Origin: Zea mays
Lineage: Eukaryota > Streptophyta > Magnoliopsida > Poales > Poaceae
Direction of reading: 5' to 3'
Length of the DNA: 64,000 bases
Assembly (NCBI RefSeq): GCF_902167145.1
Contig: NC_050102.1
Span: 12,400,850 to 12,464,849, forward strand
The notes under the pieces are model-generated. The model did not search any database. It saw only the letters and a program-made list of their open reading frames with translations, and had not been told where the DNA came from. A program made the position numbers and the translations under genes. Below are positions 1-10,885 of the stretch, piece after piece. The stretch's first letter is position 1. Each line of letters opens with the position of its first letter.

Positions 1-250
1 AACCGATGCTCTTTGATAGAGTACCGATAATCTTAGCTCCAGTTTGATCTCGAATACAGTCTAATTTTTCATCGTCAATACCCCCGAAGAGGAGTGCTCC
101 TGGTTTATATCCGCAAGATTTGGCATATTCTTTGAGCTCTTCTATTTCGATTTTTGACAGTTCTTGTCCAACTAAATTTTGAAACATGAAGGCTTCGTCC
201 TCTGAAGTTTCGTCAGAGATTTCCTTTTCTTTCCCAGACACTGCGACCAT
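1..250 (-). CDS. Continuation of the antisense extra protein, partial at the window edge
   Basis: The minus strand is fully open from 250 down to the window edge. It is in the same frame as the upstream ORF (257-1948), separated only by a TAG at 257-259 and two codons. The first in-frame ATG is at 250-248. The peptide is acidic near its start and includes the motifs ELKEYAKSCGYKPGALLFGG and KIIGTLSKSIG. The simplest reading is that one nonsense change split a longer protein. Reinitiation at 250 or an unseen splice are alternatives. I do not recognise a function for this C-terminal segment. Confidence 0.6.
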   Translation of the reverse strand, partial: MVAVSGKEKEISDETSEDEAFMFQNLVGQELSKIEIEELKEYAKSCGYKPGALLFGGIDDEKLDCIRDQTGAKIIGTLSKSIG

Positions 251-256
251 GGTCTC

Positions 257-1948
257 CTAGGCGGCAGTCGTAACTTCTTCTGTCAGTATTTTGTCGATAT
301 GTTCGATTGTGGTTTCCAAGTTCAAATCTTCGGTTGAGGTAGCTTCGGTAGTCGCGATCTCCGAAGGTGCGACTTCAATATTTGTTATTTCCTCAACCGC
401 TGGTACCTTCCGAGCTGAGGCTCTCGGTGGTGTCTTGTCAATGACTTCTGTCACTGCGATGATTCTTTGTCTCTTTGTTTTAGTTGTTTCCTTCGTTTTT
501 TCGGGCTCCTTTTCCTTCTGAAAAAACTTCGTCAGTCGAGGCCCTAATGGACTTAGCTTCACAGGCAGGGATTCAGTCATTACCTTCAAAATCTCTTCCA
601 CGTCAGTGGCAGAGCGTGATGCGGGAGTCTCTTCTTCGTCGGATGCTTTTCGCTTCGGAGATGATACTTTTTTCTTCTTCGGAATTTTCTTCTCTTTTGG
701 TGGTTCTTTCTCATCTTCATTTAAAGCTTCGGCTACCCTTTTCCTTTTCCGGCCTTCGACACCTTTATTCAGTTGTTCGTAGTCAGGGTATTCAAAACCC
801 AAGGCGTCCAGCACTCGATTCAGTCTTCGCTTCGGACGGGTACCGAAGGCCGCAGTCATCAACTGATCTTCTTTTTTGGAGTAATTACCGAGTATTTCAT
901 TGCACATTATTTCAATTGTGTCCAGCCACTCTTGGCAAGGCGTCTTAAAGTATTTCTTAAACTTGTAATAGTAAGGTAACCGTACAAGTTCTCCTTCTTT
1001 CTTCTCCCCCTTTAGCTTCGGCATTTCCCATTCTTTTAAAGTAGGAAAAACCCTGAAGGCCAAGAACTCTTGAACCAGGTCTCTCGTGCCGATATGCTCT
1101 GAAATAATTTTAAACTCAGCCAGTGCAGCCCAAGTGGGACCTTCTAATGACATTTGGCATCGCGGTCTTGTTTCTTCGAAGATCAATTCAAGAGGGCTTT
1201 GTACCAGCTTCTCTTTGTCTTCGTCAACTTTCACATAAAACCATTCCGACTTCCAGCCTGCCGGCCATTTGCTTCGGTAGCTGATTACAGGAAATTCCGT
1301 GGTTTTCCGATAAGCAAAATTATAACAACCAAAGTTATCATGCAATCCATCTTTTCTAGCCTTCGTCTGATAGTGCAGCTCATGAACTCGACAAAAGCTG
1401 TCGGCAAACGGCTCCACCGCCTGGCTTCGGAGGGCCCAGATATAAACACCAAGCCTAACGATAGCGTTAGGAGTCAGCTGATGAAAGTAGATCCCAAACT
1501 GCTTCAATACATCTGCAATAATCCCATGGAGGGGGAATCTCAACCCAGCCTTTAGAAAGCTCTTGAAAATGACTATTTCATCCTTCTCCGGCTTCGGGGT
1601 AGTTTCTTCCCCCCCCCCCCCCCCGAAGCGAAGTAGCTTCTTCTGACTCTCACTGAAATAACCCGACTTCACCATCTTGGAGAAATTAGCCTTAGAGACA
1701 GTCGACTTTCCGAAGTCCAAGTGGCTGGGCTTACTTGGCATGGCAATTTGATAATCATCTTCGGAATCAGTTTCCTCAATGTCTCCTTCTTCCGCTTCGG
1801 CAGTTGCCTGTTTTGTTTCAGCGGTGGGGATTTCTTCCGAGATTACCAGTCCGGATCGTTGCATCGCTTCGGAGATGGGAACAGTCTCCGATCCTTCAGC
1901 TTCGCCTCTTTCACGCTCAACCCTAGCGGTAGAGCGCACTCTAGCCAT
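257..1948 (-). CDS. Antisense extra ORF of a Gypsy element, PF04195-like N-terminal domain
   Basis: A 563-codon ORF starts at an ATG (1948-1946) on the strand opposite to the element. Residues about 125-330 contain the conserved block seen in the two other Gypsy elements here: 'FKSFLKAGLRFPLHG', 'FHQLTPNAIVRL' and 'WFYVKV'. This resembles the Pfam family called putative gypsy type transposon (PF04195); biochemical function is unknown. Residues about 390-490 are Lys/Glu-rich with nuclear-localisation-like basic runs (RKRKR, KKKKV). A run of 16 C on the plus strand (1609-1624) encodes a poly-Gly tract and makes the frame length-unstable. The ORF ends at TAG 257-259, but the frame stays open beyond it. 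A TATA-like motif lies about 190 bp upstream. Confidence 0.75.
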   Translation of the reverse strand: MARVRSTARVERERGEAEGSETVPISEAMQRSGLVISEEIPTAETKQATAEAEEGDIEETDSEDDYQIAMPSKPSHLDFGKSTVSKANFSKMVKSGYFSESQKKLLRFGGGGGEETTPKPEKDEIVIFKSFLKAGLRFPLHGIIADVLKQFGIYFHQLTPNAIVRLGVYIWALRSQAVEPFADSFCRVHELHYQTKARKDGLHDNFGCYNFAYRKTTEFPVISYRSKWPAGWKSEWFYVKVDEDKEKLVQSPLELIFEETRPRCQMSLEGPTWAALAEFKIISEHIGTRDLVQEFLAFRVFPTLKEWEMPKLKGEKKEGELVRLPYYYKFKKYFKTPCQEWLDTIEIMCNEILGNYSKKEDQLMTAAFGTRPKRRLNRVLDALGFEYPDYEQLNKGVEGRKRKRVAEALNEDEKEPPKEKKIPKKKKVSSPKRKASDEEETPASRSATDVEEILKVMTESLPVKLSPLGPRLTKFFQKEKEPEKTKETTKTKRQRIIAVTEVIDKTPPRASARKVPAVEEITNIEVAPSEIATTEATSTEDLNLETTIEHIDKILTEEVTTAA

Positions 1949-2133
1949 TTAATTCTGGATTTTTTGGGAACTAAATACTTTTCTTCCGAAGTTTTTTCTC
2001 TTCTGACGAAGTAGGCTTCAAGCCGGAGCTTCGTTTGGTTTCGAGAGTCAAGCTTCGGCTATGGTTAAAAATTTTGGCAGCAAAACAGTACAAATAGCAA
2101 TGAATGCTGTGGTAACTTCACACCTACCCGTCT

Positions 2134-2144
2134 GTTTATATAGT
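2134..2144 (-). promoter_or_regulatory. TATA box candidate for the antisense gene
   Basis: The minus strand reads ACTATATAAAC about 190 bp upstream of the ATG at 1948. TATA-like motifs sit in the equivalent place in the two other Gypsy elements of the window (42124-42133 minus, 49991-49997 plus). The transcription start is not known. Confidence 0.5.
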
Positions 2145-2386
2145 GATGCAGGTAAGAAGGTGAATCGCCAGGATTTTTACACCAGGCGAACAGCTGCTTG
2201 CACCCGCTGCCCGGTGGACCGCAGAGACCAAATAGTAACTCTGCAAGGTGGGACCGTTACGCGCTCGGAAACTGAATCATTTCTCGACAACGAGCTTAGG
2301 GAAGGTGTTTTTTGGACCTTCGGCTTCCCGAAGCCTAAGATACTTTTTTCACGGATCAAGCTCGTTACGAAAAACGATCTAGCACC

Positions 2387-2399
2387 GCGAAGGGGCTAC
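2387..2399 (+). other. Polypurine tract of the Gypsy element
   Basis: The sequence GCGAAGGGGCTAC lies immediately before the LTR TG terminus. It is the likely plus-strand primer for reverse transcription. Confidence 0.7.
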
Positions 2400-2977
2400 T
2401 GTTGGGACTATGCTTCGTCGCCGAAGGTCTGGTAGGAAGAAACAGCTTCGGCTGAAGCTGTCCGCATGTGATGACCGAAGGTTCCTCTTCATGAAGCTTC
2501 GGAATTTACAAACCGACATAAAAGTAGAATGACCCTTTAGTCCATAAATGTTTGAGTCGCTGTTGTAATCCCTTATGAGGGGCATAATTGTAATTCCTCA
2601 CAGGCTGCGCCCTGTGCCTATACAATCTTGTAATCACTGGCACATTACGCTGGAATTATTGCTTTCTGTCAAGAAGAAGGTATAAATGTACCTAAATATT
2701 ATGTTTTGATATTTAAGTTAATATAATAAAATATGTGAATAATGTTATTTATTTTCGGTATGTCTCTCTATAATGTTTCGTGTTTTATGTTTCATTTCAT
2801 ATTGTTTTTCAAGTCTTATCACGAAGGTATGACCTTCGTGATATTTTGCTTACGACCTTCGTCCGAAGCTCATTATTCCTTGGGGAGATAATGCTTCAGC
2901 GGACGAAGGGCATTAATATTTAACATTTTATGTTGCCTTGTTCTTAATTCATAGCATTTGAGAACAAGTCCCCAACA
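2400..2977 (+). repeat. 3' LTR of the left-edge Gypsy element
   Basis: This 578-bp LTR begins TGTTGGGACT and ends AGTCCCCAACA, giving the short terminal inverted repeat typical of LTRs. It is preceded by a polypurine tract and followed directly by interrupted Sirevirus gag sequence. The 5' LTR lies outside the window. Confidence 0.85.
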
Positions 2978-3349
2978 CCTCATTTTGTCACTCCACATGT
3001 TATAATCTTCACCCTCAAAACGGGTGTTTTTGCCTAGTGGTACGGAAAGTAAAGGAGTACGTTTTGAAATGCGAGGATAGCGTAGGGGGATCTTACTAAA
3101 CTTCTTGCGCTCATGGCGCTTAGAAGTGACGGATGGCACGTCAGAGCCGGAGGTGGATGGCGACGAAGAATCGGTCTCGTAGTAGACCACCTTCTTCATC
3201 TTCTTTTTCTTGTCGCCACTCCGATGCGACTTGTGAGGAGGTGATTCCTCCTTCTTCTTGTTGTGGGACTCTCCCGATGGAGCCTTCCCGTGGCTTATGG
3301 CGGGCTTCTCGCCGGTCACCATCTCCTTCTTGGCGTGATCTCCCGACAT
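2978..3349 (-). pseudogene. gag: Sirevirus gag, N-terminal fragment
   Basis: An ATG at 3349-3347 opens the same N-terminus as the gag at 30401 (MSGDHAKKEM...). A Lys/Ser-rich stretch and the conserved segment ending 'EDYNMWSDKMR' follow. Homology stops at 2978 where the Gypsy LTR begins, and the open frame running on to 2873 is LTR-derived. This is therefore a gag cut by a nested insertion. It is expected to resume outside the window. Confidence 0.8.
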
Positions 3350-3382
3350 CACTCGAGTAGTTAGGCTCTAATGAAGTATCGG

Positions 3383-3394
3383 GCTCCGATACCA
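3383..3394 (-). other. Primer-binding site, initiator-tRNA-Met type
   Basis: The minus strand reads TGGTATCGGAGC two bases after the LTR terminus. It matches the usual plant Copia primer-binding site, complementary to initiator tRNA-Met, with one change. Confidence 0.75.
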
Positions 3395-3396
3395 AT

Positions 3397-4586
3397 TGAA
3401 AGTCGCCTAGAGGGGGGGTGAATAGGCGGAATTAGAAAATTATAAACTTAAGCACAACTACAAGCCGGGGTTAGCGTTAGAAATATAATCGAGTCCGAAA
3501 GAGAGGGTGAAAACAAATCACAAGTAAATAAGAACGAATAACATGGTGATTTGTTTTACCGAGGTTCTGTTCTTGCAAACCTACTCCTCGTTGAGGTGGT
3601 CACAAAGACTGGGTCTCTTTCAACCCTTTCCCTCTCTCAAATGGTCACCTAGACCGAGTGAGCTTCTCTTCTCAATTAATCGGGACACTAAGTCCCCACA
3701 AGGACCACCACACAATTGGTGTCTCTTGCCTTGATTACAATTGAGTTGGGAACAAGAAAGAAAGAAGAAGAAAAGAGATTCAAGCGCAAGAGCTCAAATG
3801 AACACGACAAAAACTCTCTCTTCTAGTCACTATTGCTTTGAATGGAATTGGGACTTGGAGAGATTTTGATTCACTCTAATTGTGTCTTGTATTGAATGTT
3901 ATAGCTCTTGTATTGAATGTGTTGGCTGAAAACTTGGATGCCTTGAAGTGTTGGTGGTTGGGGGTATTTATAGCCCCAACCACCAAAGTGGCCGTTGGGA
4001 GGGGCTACTGTCGTATGGCGCACCGGATAGTCCGATGCGCCAGCCGCGTCACCCAACCGTTAGGGTTCGACCGTTGGAGATCTGACATGTGGGGCCACCG
4101 GACAGTCCGGTGGTGCACCGGACAACACTGTTCATTGTCCGGAGTGCCTTCTGATGCCTGCTCTGACTTCTGTGCGCGCAGGCGCGCACTGTAGCGTTTC
4201 ATTGTTCCTTTGCAGATGACCGTTGGCGCAGATAGCCATTGCTCCGCTGGCACACCGGACAGTCCGGTGTTACACCGGACAGTCCGGTGAATTATAGCGG
4301 AGTGGCTCCCCAAATTCCCGAAGCTGAGCAGTTCAGAGTTGATCCACCCTGGGGCACCGGACACTGTCCGGCACCGGACAGTTCGGTGCGCCAGACCAGG
4401 GAGCACTTCGGTTGTCTTTTGCTCTTTTTATTTGAACCCTTTCTTGGACTTTTTATTGGTTTGTGTTGAACCTTTGGCACCTGTAGAACTCATAATCTAG
4501 AGCAAACTAGTTAGTCCAATAATTTGTGTTGGGCAATTCAACCACCAAAATCATTTAGGAAAAGGTTTGACCCTATTTCCCTTTCA
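3397..4586 (-). repeat. 5' LTR of the minus-strand Sirevirus
   Basis: This 1190-bp LTR begins on the minus strand TGAAAGGGAAATAGGG and ends just before the primer-binding site. It contains several palindromes of the type CACCGGACAGTCCGGTG (about 4015-4400). A TATA box (minus strand, near 3963-3974) sits in the context GGGGCTATAAATACCCCC. Such palindromes are described as conserved features of Sirevirus LTRs. Confidence 0.85.
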
Positions 4587-5756
4587 CTATTACTTTACTA
4601 TAATCAATGAACATGATGTGAATATTATGATACGATGATGTTATCCCGATGATGTTCCTGTGATACTTTAGGGGGCTCAGGCTGTTTCCTGAGTACCTCT
4701 CCGTAAGGACCTGTTTAGGGAGTGACAACCTAGGATAACAGAGCAACCATGAGGGTGGAATGGGACGCCCTTAGCTGATTAATTAGAGGAACCAGAGGAG
4801 TAGTTGGCTTCGCCGTAGGGCCGTCAATGGGGTCCGGGCACAGTACTTGCTCTGCCGAGGCTGGTTGCAGAGGTTCTTTGATTTGGTTTTGTTAGTCACC
4901 CTTCCTTTAGGGAGATGTACTGTGTTTATCAAACTGGAGAAACCTAACGGGCGGCTATGACCTCTAGAAAATCTTTGTAAAGGCTACATAGTGAGACCCT
5001 GCTAGGTCACCTTAGTAGTGATCAATGGAGAGTCATGATTTCCGAGCAGAATGGGAATCACGGCTTGTGGGTGAAGTGTGCGACCTCTGCAGAGGGTTAG
5101 AAACGGATATATCAGTCGTGCTCACGGTTATGAGCGGCCTTGGGATCCTCTTTGATTAGAGATACAGATGGTTCAAGATGCTATGGTTCTATTTATGGTT
5201 TTGGCTCAATGATGATATGATGTTTCCTCGATGAGGAAATGGTTCACGGGTTGGTTATATAATAAAACTTGGCTTCTACTAATAATAAATACCTGACCCA
5301 CTAAAAGCAACTCCTTTGAGCTTAACCCCACATAGAGCTAGTCCACTTCAGCCAAATGGGACATTTGCTGAGTACGTTGATGTGTACTCACCCTTGCTTT
5401 CACAAAACACCAGGTTGCCTTTGGTGCAATCTATGCTCAGGTAAAGAAGAAGGAGAAAGATGTTGAGGCAGATCTCCAGGAGTTCCAGGACTTCGACGAG
5501 TTCGTGGTTTAGGCTAGCGACCTCCCCCAGTCAGCTGCCTGTGGTGAGTTTATTTACGTTGGCTACGTTTCAATTCTGTGTACTTTGATTTATATTATGT
5601 AAATGACTCTAGTCTTTAATATTATTACTTGCTCTTTATTGTTATTCGAAGCATTGTGCTATGATGAGTCATTTATGTAATCGCTATGTACGTGAGTTTT
5701 GATCCTGGCACATACATGGTTTGTATTTGGTTTACCTTCCAAAACCGGGTGTGACA
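4587..5756 (+). repeat. 3' part of a Tekay-like Gypsy LTR
   Basis: The segment ends in CCGGGTGTGACA, matching the 3' terminus type of the LTR at 26212-28863. It shares internal blocks with that LTR (for example the motif around GGGACGCCCTTAGCTGATTAATTAG at 4767-4791). Its 5' part is beyond the nested Sirevirus, outside the window. It interrupts the gag of the next Sirevirus at 5757. A short open stretch near 5409-5512 is Lys/Glu-rich and ends in TAG; I do not call it a gene. Confidence 0.65.
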
Positions 5757-6568
5757 GCGAGACGATCGAGGGAGAACTCGGTCGATTCGTCCTCAACAAA
5801 GGGGAAGAGCCGCAAGCCATGTACAACCGGCTCAAGACGATGGTCAACCAAGTGCGCAACCTCGGGAGCACAAAATGGGATGACCATGAAATGGTCAAGG
5901 TTATTATTAGATCCCTCGTATTTCATAATTCTACTCAAGTTCAATTAATACATGGGGATCCTAGATCCAAACAGATGTCTCCTGAGGAGGTAATTGGCAA
6001 GTTTGTGAGCTTTGAACTTATGATCAAAGACTCCAAACATATTGTCAACTTGGAGCAAGGCACCACCTCTACACCCGAGGTGCAACCCGTCGCATTCAAA
6101 GCGACAGAAGAAAAGAAGGAGGAGTCTACACCAAGTAGGCTTCCATTCGACGCCTCCAAGCTCGACAACGAGGAGATGGCACTCATCATCAAGATCTTCC
6201 GCCAAATCCTCAAGCAAAGGAGGGGAAGGATTACAAGCCCTGCTCCAAGAGGTTGTGCTACCGGTGTGGTAAGTCCAGTCATTTCATAGCTAAATGTCCA
6301 ATTTCTAGTGAAGGTGACAGGGACGAAGACAAGAAGGGGAAGAAGAAGGAGAAGAAGAGATACTACAAGAAGAAGGGCGGCGATGCGCACATATGCCGGG
6401 AATGGGACTCCGACGAGAGCTCCACCTACTCCTCCTCCGACGAGGCCTCCTCTTCCCCAACATCGTCGTCAACAAAGGCCTCCTCTTCCCCAACGTCGAC
6501 CACAAATGTCTCATGGCAAAGGATGGCAAGAAGAAGGTACATTCTAGAAGTACCCCCAAATATACTAC
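5757..6568 (+). pseudogene. gag: Sirevirus gag, middle part with zinc knuckle
   Basis: Matches the gag of the better copy at 42813-43600: 'MYNRLKTMVNQVRNLG', then a CCHC zinc knuckle CYRCGKSSHFIAKC at about 6256-6297 that would bind the RNA genome during particle assembly. A one-base frameshift near 6228, in a G run, separates the knuckle from the preceding 'FRQILKQRRG'. The solo LTR at 6569 interrupts the frame, and gag resumes at 9803. Confidence 0.8.
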
Positions 6569-9500
6569 TATAACACCCGGGCTTTAAGGAACAAAGCCGG
6601 GTGCATCTCATACATGCGCCAAAAAAGACAACATATATAATAACAAAGTTTATAGAGATAAATGTCACAATACATCAGAGTATATTACATAGCGGAAGTC
6701 TTATTACAAAATAAAAGATATATACAAAACGAACTAAGGATCATCCTTGGCGCCAATAAGTCAACTGGGAAACGCCACCTAGATCAGATCGAACTCCTCA
6801 TTTTGTGGCTCCTCCTGAATCACCTGTTCTTCTCCTGTGGGGGTGTGAGACAGCAAGGGTGAGCTCACATGTGATCATAGCTCAACAAGTTGTGGGAAAA
6901 CCAGTGGGCATGAACTCACCAAAGGTGGGAGTTCATGTGAGGTGTAAGGCTGATCAACAATAGGGGTTAAAGCTGAGCATTGCTTTTAATAAGTTGGTCA
7001 AATTTTATTAGCAGTTACTAAATGTAAGTGAATACCAAACCATAATAAGAATAATAGAACAAAATTAATAAATAATCCCATCCAATGCAAATGACAAATT
7101 GAATTTAAGTTCCATAAATTAATCATGCGATAGTCCTGAGCTGCTCATGACTGTGAGCTCGGCTAGTATACCAGTTTTACACTCTGCAGAGGTTGTACCC
7201 TGTACCCACAAGTCATGTTACCCATCTGCCAAGGGATCGCGACTCCCATACACCTCTACTAAGGAAGCGAGGCAGGGCAACACTACGAGGCCTTTACAAA
7301 GTTCCACTAGCTTCCGAAAACCCGCTACAGTTTATGGGAAGAGCACTTGCAAGAATCCCTCGTCTGGCCGCCGTAGCAGCAAAATCAACCCGAGAACCTC
7401 CTTGCATGCAACTCCTCTACTGCCCTTGCCCCTTTCCGGTAAGGTAGTCTTCCACTAGCTTACCTAATTAGTCAGCCAAGGGCGTCCCATTCCACCCTTG
7501 TGGTGGCACGTGTTTCTCAAGTTAAGCTCCATGTTCCAATTAACATTAATGATCTTGACATGAACATAAATAGAATAACAAAATAATTGGAACATGGATG
7601 TAATAAAATATTATCCCAAAACCATGTAAAGCAATAGCAAAACTACCCAAGTGATTCAGGGACAACAAGGTAAAGTGATAAACAGTCTAGGGTGACCTAT
7701 TGGGTCCCTTCAAAATTAAGCCTATGCATGGTACATGAATATAAAGAACATTATTGGGTAACAAAAAGTGGTCAAGGGCACAACTTGCCTTCAATGAGCT
7801 CCTGCTCAGCAACTTCTATCTGCTAGGCACCAGGATCCTCAGTCACAGGCTCTTCTACTCGCCACAATACAAACAAGCACAATATATAGAGAAAATTAAC
7901 ATCACACTAAAAATGTAAGCAAAATACATAATAATAATATACACATTAAAATAAAACCCTAGGAACAGGAATCATAATTTTTTGGAGTTATAGATTTTAA
8001 GATATGAATTTCCAAAGGTTTTATGTGCTTAAAATAGGATTAAGTGAGAAATTATTTTTCTTACTGTTTTCATGTCAAAACAGAGTCTCTAAGTGATAGA
8101 GAATAATATTACAAAATTTTAAAAACTGGAATAGATCAATTTGGATTTCATATAAATTTTCTATGAATTATACAAATTCTAGCACTTATTTCTATATTAA
8201 AAATCTATTTTCTAATTCATGTATTCACTTTAAATCGGCTCTGGTTGGGCGCTAAAATCCGAGAACAGCAGGGGCCTAGCTACAAAACTTCCTGTGACTC
8301 AGAGCGCTGATATACTGGACGACGAGTTCATTTTCTAGTTTCAGAAGGTCTCTTCTGTAAAAACAACAGTGAGAAGGGGTATCGATCCGTTCTGATCGTT
8401 GGATTAGATCCGGACGGCATGGATTAAATCAGGCTTTCTCTGAACCGGTACGCAATACAGCGCATCGGATCAGAATTCAACGGTGCAGATTTTATTAATC
8501 CTAGATCCGATCTACGCCGTTGTTACGCCAATCGACGAACATGATTCCATACGGCGAAACGGTAACTTAGCATCAAATTTGAGCCGCATCCGCGAAATCC
8601 AACGGCCATCGCGGAGCGCCCAAAATTTCTCCCCTGGAAGGACCGTGCGGCGGCACTAATCTCGCCGGCGCTCCCCTCCAGCGACCATGGTGAGGCACAC
8701 CGGTACCCAACCGCGTAATGGAACAACCCTACACTTAGAGGAGACAAACACGGAGAAGAGAGGGTGGTTCTTACCGACGGTTGTGCGTGCAGGCGCGCGG
8801 TCCACGGCATCTCGCGGCGGCGCGGCGGGGTCGCGACTCCGTCGAGCAATTACGGCAGTGCTGAGGCCTCCACAGCGCACCCAATCCACAAGAGTAGTAC
8901 TCGGCCCCTAAAAACACACCCGAGAGTCTCGTCGAGGCCCGACTCCCTCCAATTTTGTGAAACGCTAGCAACTTTCCTACGTTGTTGCGTTCGGCGCAGT
9001 CGGCTAGTATGTGGCTGACGCGCGAGAAGAGAGGAAGGCACTATTTAATGAAGAGCAAGATGCAGGGCCGGGCCATATGCCGCTTGATTTCAGAGAGTCT
9101 GGCCACCAGTAGCTCTGGTATTCCCGGTTTCCGTTGCGCGGCGCCGTGCTCGGTCACCGCGCGTCCGAGAACAACAGGTGAAAGAGAACAATTGTGCAGG
9201 TGGGCGATGACATGTGGGCCCCACATGGAAGTGGCGCAGTGAGAGGGAGCTAGACCCGCGCGCGTGTGAGTCTGGCTAGGCGGGCCCGTGGTGTCGGTGT
9301 GCACCTGCGCAGTAAGATGGGCCGCGCGGCTTTAGTGGGTGACCCCCTAGTGTTTGAGCCCAAGCGTTGTTTCTTCTTTTTATTTTCTTTTTATTTTCCT
9401 TTTAAACTTTCAAATTCATAAATTTAAATTCCATTCAAATCCAATCCTTGTGATAGACTTTATTAACAATAGATGTCCACCCCAAATGTGGCATGGGTCA

Positions 9501-9802
9501 ACTTATCTATTTTAATTATTTATTTTGTGATTATTAGTGCTTCTCTTTTCTCCAATTTCTAGGATTCCAATTTAAGTATGAATTCCAAAGTGAACATTAT
9601 TGTCTTTTTATAAATTTTATTACTCACATATGCACACACAAATAAAGTCCAGCATGATGCATGATTTAGTGGCATGTCTTTTATTAATCATTTATTTGTT
9701 CAAGTGAGGTGTCCATGTGAAATGATAAATAGAGATAACACACATATATATAAAGGAATATAATTTCTTCCTTTAGATGTTTCTTACAAAGTGGGTATTA
9801 CA
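6569..9802 (-). mobile_element. Solo LTR, Tekay-like Gypsy, minus orientation
   Basis: A single 3234-bp LTR is flanked by the perfect 5-bp TSD ACTAC (6564-6568 and 9803-9807), with no internal region. On the minus strand it begins TGTAATACCC and ends GGGTGTTATA. The expected terminal CA has become TA (plus-strand start TATAACACCC). It shares blocks with the LTR sequences at 4587-5756, 16327-17848 and 26212-28863. Unequal LTR recombination is the usual origin of such a structure. No gene is seen inside; open frames at 8523-9304 have no recognisable product. Confidence 0.85.
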
Positions 9803-10872
9803 ACTACATCTAGTGATGAGGGTAGTTCAAGCGATAATGAAGATGATTTACTTTCTCTTTTTGCCAACCTTAACATGGAACAAAAGAAAAAAAATTAAAT
9901 GAATCAATTGAAACCATTAACGAGAAGGATGACATCTTGGAAAGCCAAGAAGACTTGCTCGTTAAGGAAAATATAAAATTTGTTAAGTTGAAAAATGCTT
10001 ATGCTCAGGAAGTAGAAAAATGTGAAAACTTATCTAAGGAGCTTAACATTTGTCGTGATTCAATTTCAAGTCTTAGAACTGAGAATGCTAGTTTAATTTC
10101 TAAGATTGAAGAGTTGAATGTTTGCAATGAGTCAATTTCTAGTCTTAAAATTGAGAATGATAATTTAAATGCTGAGATAGAAGAATTGAATGCCTGCAAA
10201 CCTTCTACATCTACTATTGATCATGTTACTATTTGTACTAGATGTAGAGATGTTAATATTGATGCTATGGATGATCACCTTACCATGATTAAACACAAAA
10301 TGATCACATAGCTAAATTAACTGCTAAAATTACTGAGCATGAGTTAGAAAATGAAAATTTTAAATTTGCTAGAAGCATGCTTTATAATGGAAGACGCTCT
10401 AGCATTAAGGATGGCATTGGATTCCAACAAGGGAACCAATCCAATGTAGAGCTTAATGCCCCTGAGAAATTATCTAATTTTGTTAAGGGTAAGGCTCCCA
10501 TGGTTCAGGATAGTGAGGGTTACATTTTATATCCTGCAAACTATCCCGAACACAAAATTAGGAAGATTCATGCTAGGAAACCTCACAATGTTTCTCATCA
10601 TGCATTCATGTAAAAAAATGAGGCTTCTAGCTCTAGACATACCACTCATATTAAAATGCCTAAAAAGAAAATTCCTAATGCATCAAATGAGCATAATGTT
10701 TCATTTAAGACGTTTGATGCTTCCTATGTTTTAACTAACAAATCAGGCAAAGTAGTTGCCAAATATGTTGGGGCAAACACAAGAGTCCAAAGACTTATGT
10801 TTGGGTACCCAATGTGCTTGTTTCTAATGTGAAAGGACCCAAGACCGTTTGGGTACCTAAGAACAAGGCCTA
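9803..10872 (+). pseudogene. gag: Sirevirus gag, C-terminal part
   Basis: Continues the gag interrupted at 6568, starting in the second TSD copy. The segment is a predicted coiled coil with repeated 'SLRTENASL' and 'SLKIENDNL' type blocks. It is followed by 'ICTRCRDVNIDAMDDH' and 'LYNGRRSSIKDGIGFQ', all shared with 43660-44500. At least one frameshift (near 10300) and a premature stop near 10611 are present. The gag terminates at a TAA near 10870, just before an acceptor-like TTTGTTTTGTAG. Confidence 0.75.
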
Positions 10873-10885
10873 AATTTGTTTTGTA

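Larger units (their letters stand above)
1..2977 (+). mobile_element. 3' part of a Tat-type Gypsy retrotransposon
   Basis: The element runs off the left edge. Visible are an antisense extra gene (minus strand, 1-1948), a spacer with the antisense promoter (1949-2386), a polypurine tract (2387-2399) and the 3' LTR (2400-2977). The element is plus-oriented because the polypurine tract precedes the LTR on the plus strand. It lies inside the gag gene of a minus-strand Sirevirus, whose frame breaks off exactly at 2978. The expected TSD is CCTCA (2978-2982), but its partner is outside the window. The sequence is unusually rich in CTTCGG/CCGAAG. I cannot name the family with confidence. Confidence 0.8.
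2978..4586 (-). mobile_element. 5' part of a minus-strand Opie/Ji-type Sirevirus (Copia)
   Basis: On the minus strand this reads LTR (4586-3397), primer-binding site (3394-3383), then gag (3349-2978). The gag is cut by the left-edge Gypsy. The remainder lies beyond the left edge. The element itself is inserted in a Tekay-like LTR that resumes at 4587. Confidence 0.85.

Noticed and set aside
8523..9304. Several open frames within the solo LTR
   Set aside because: They overlap on both strands in a GC-rich block of an LTR and show no domain or conserved start.
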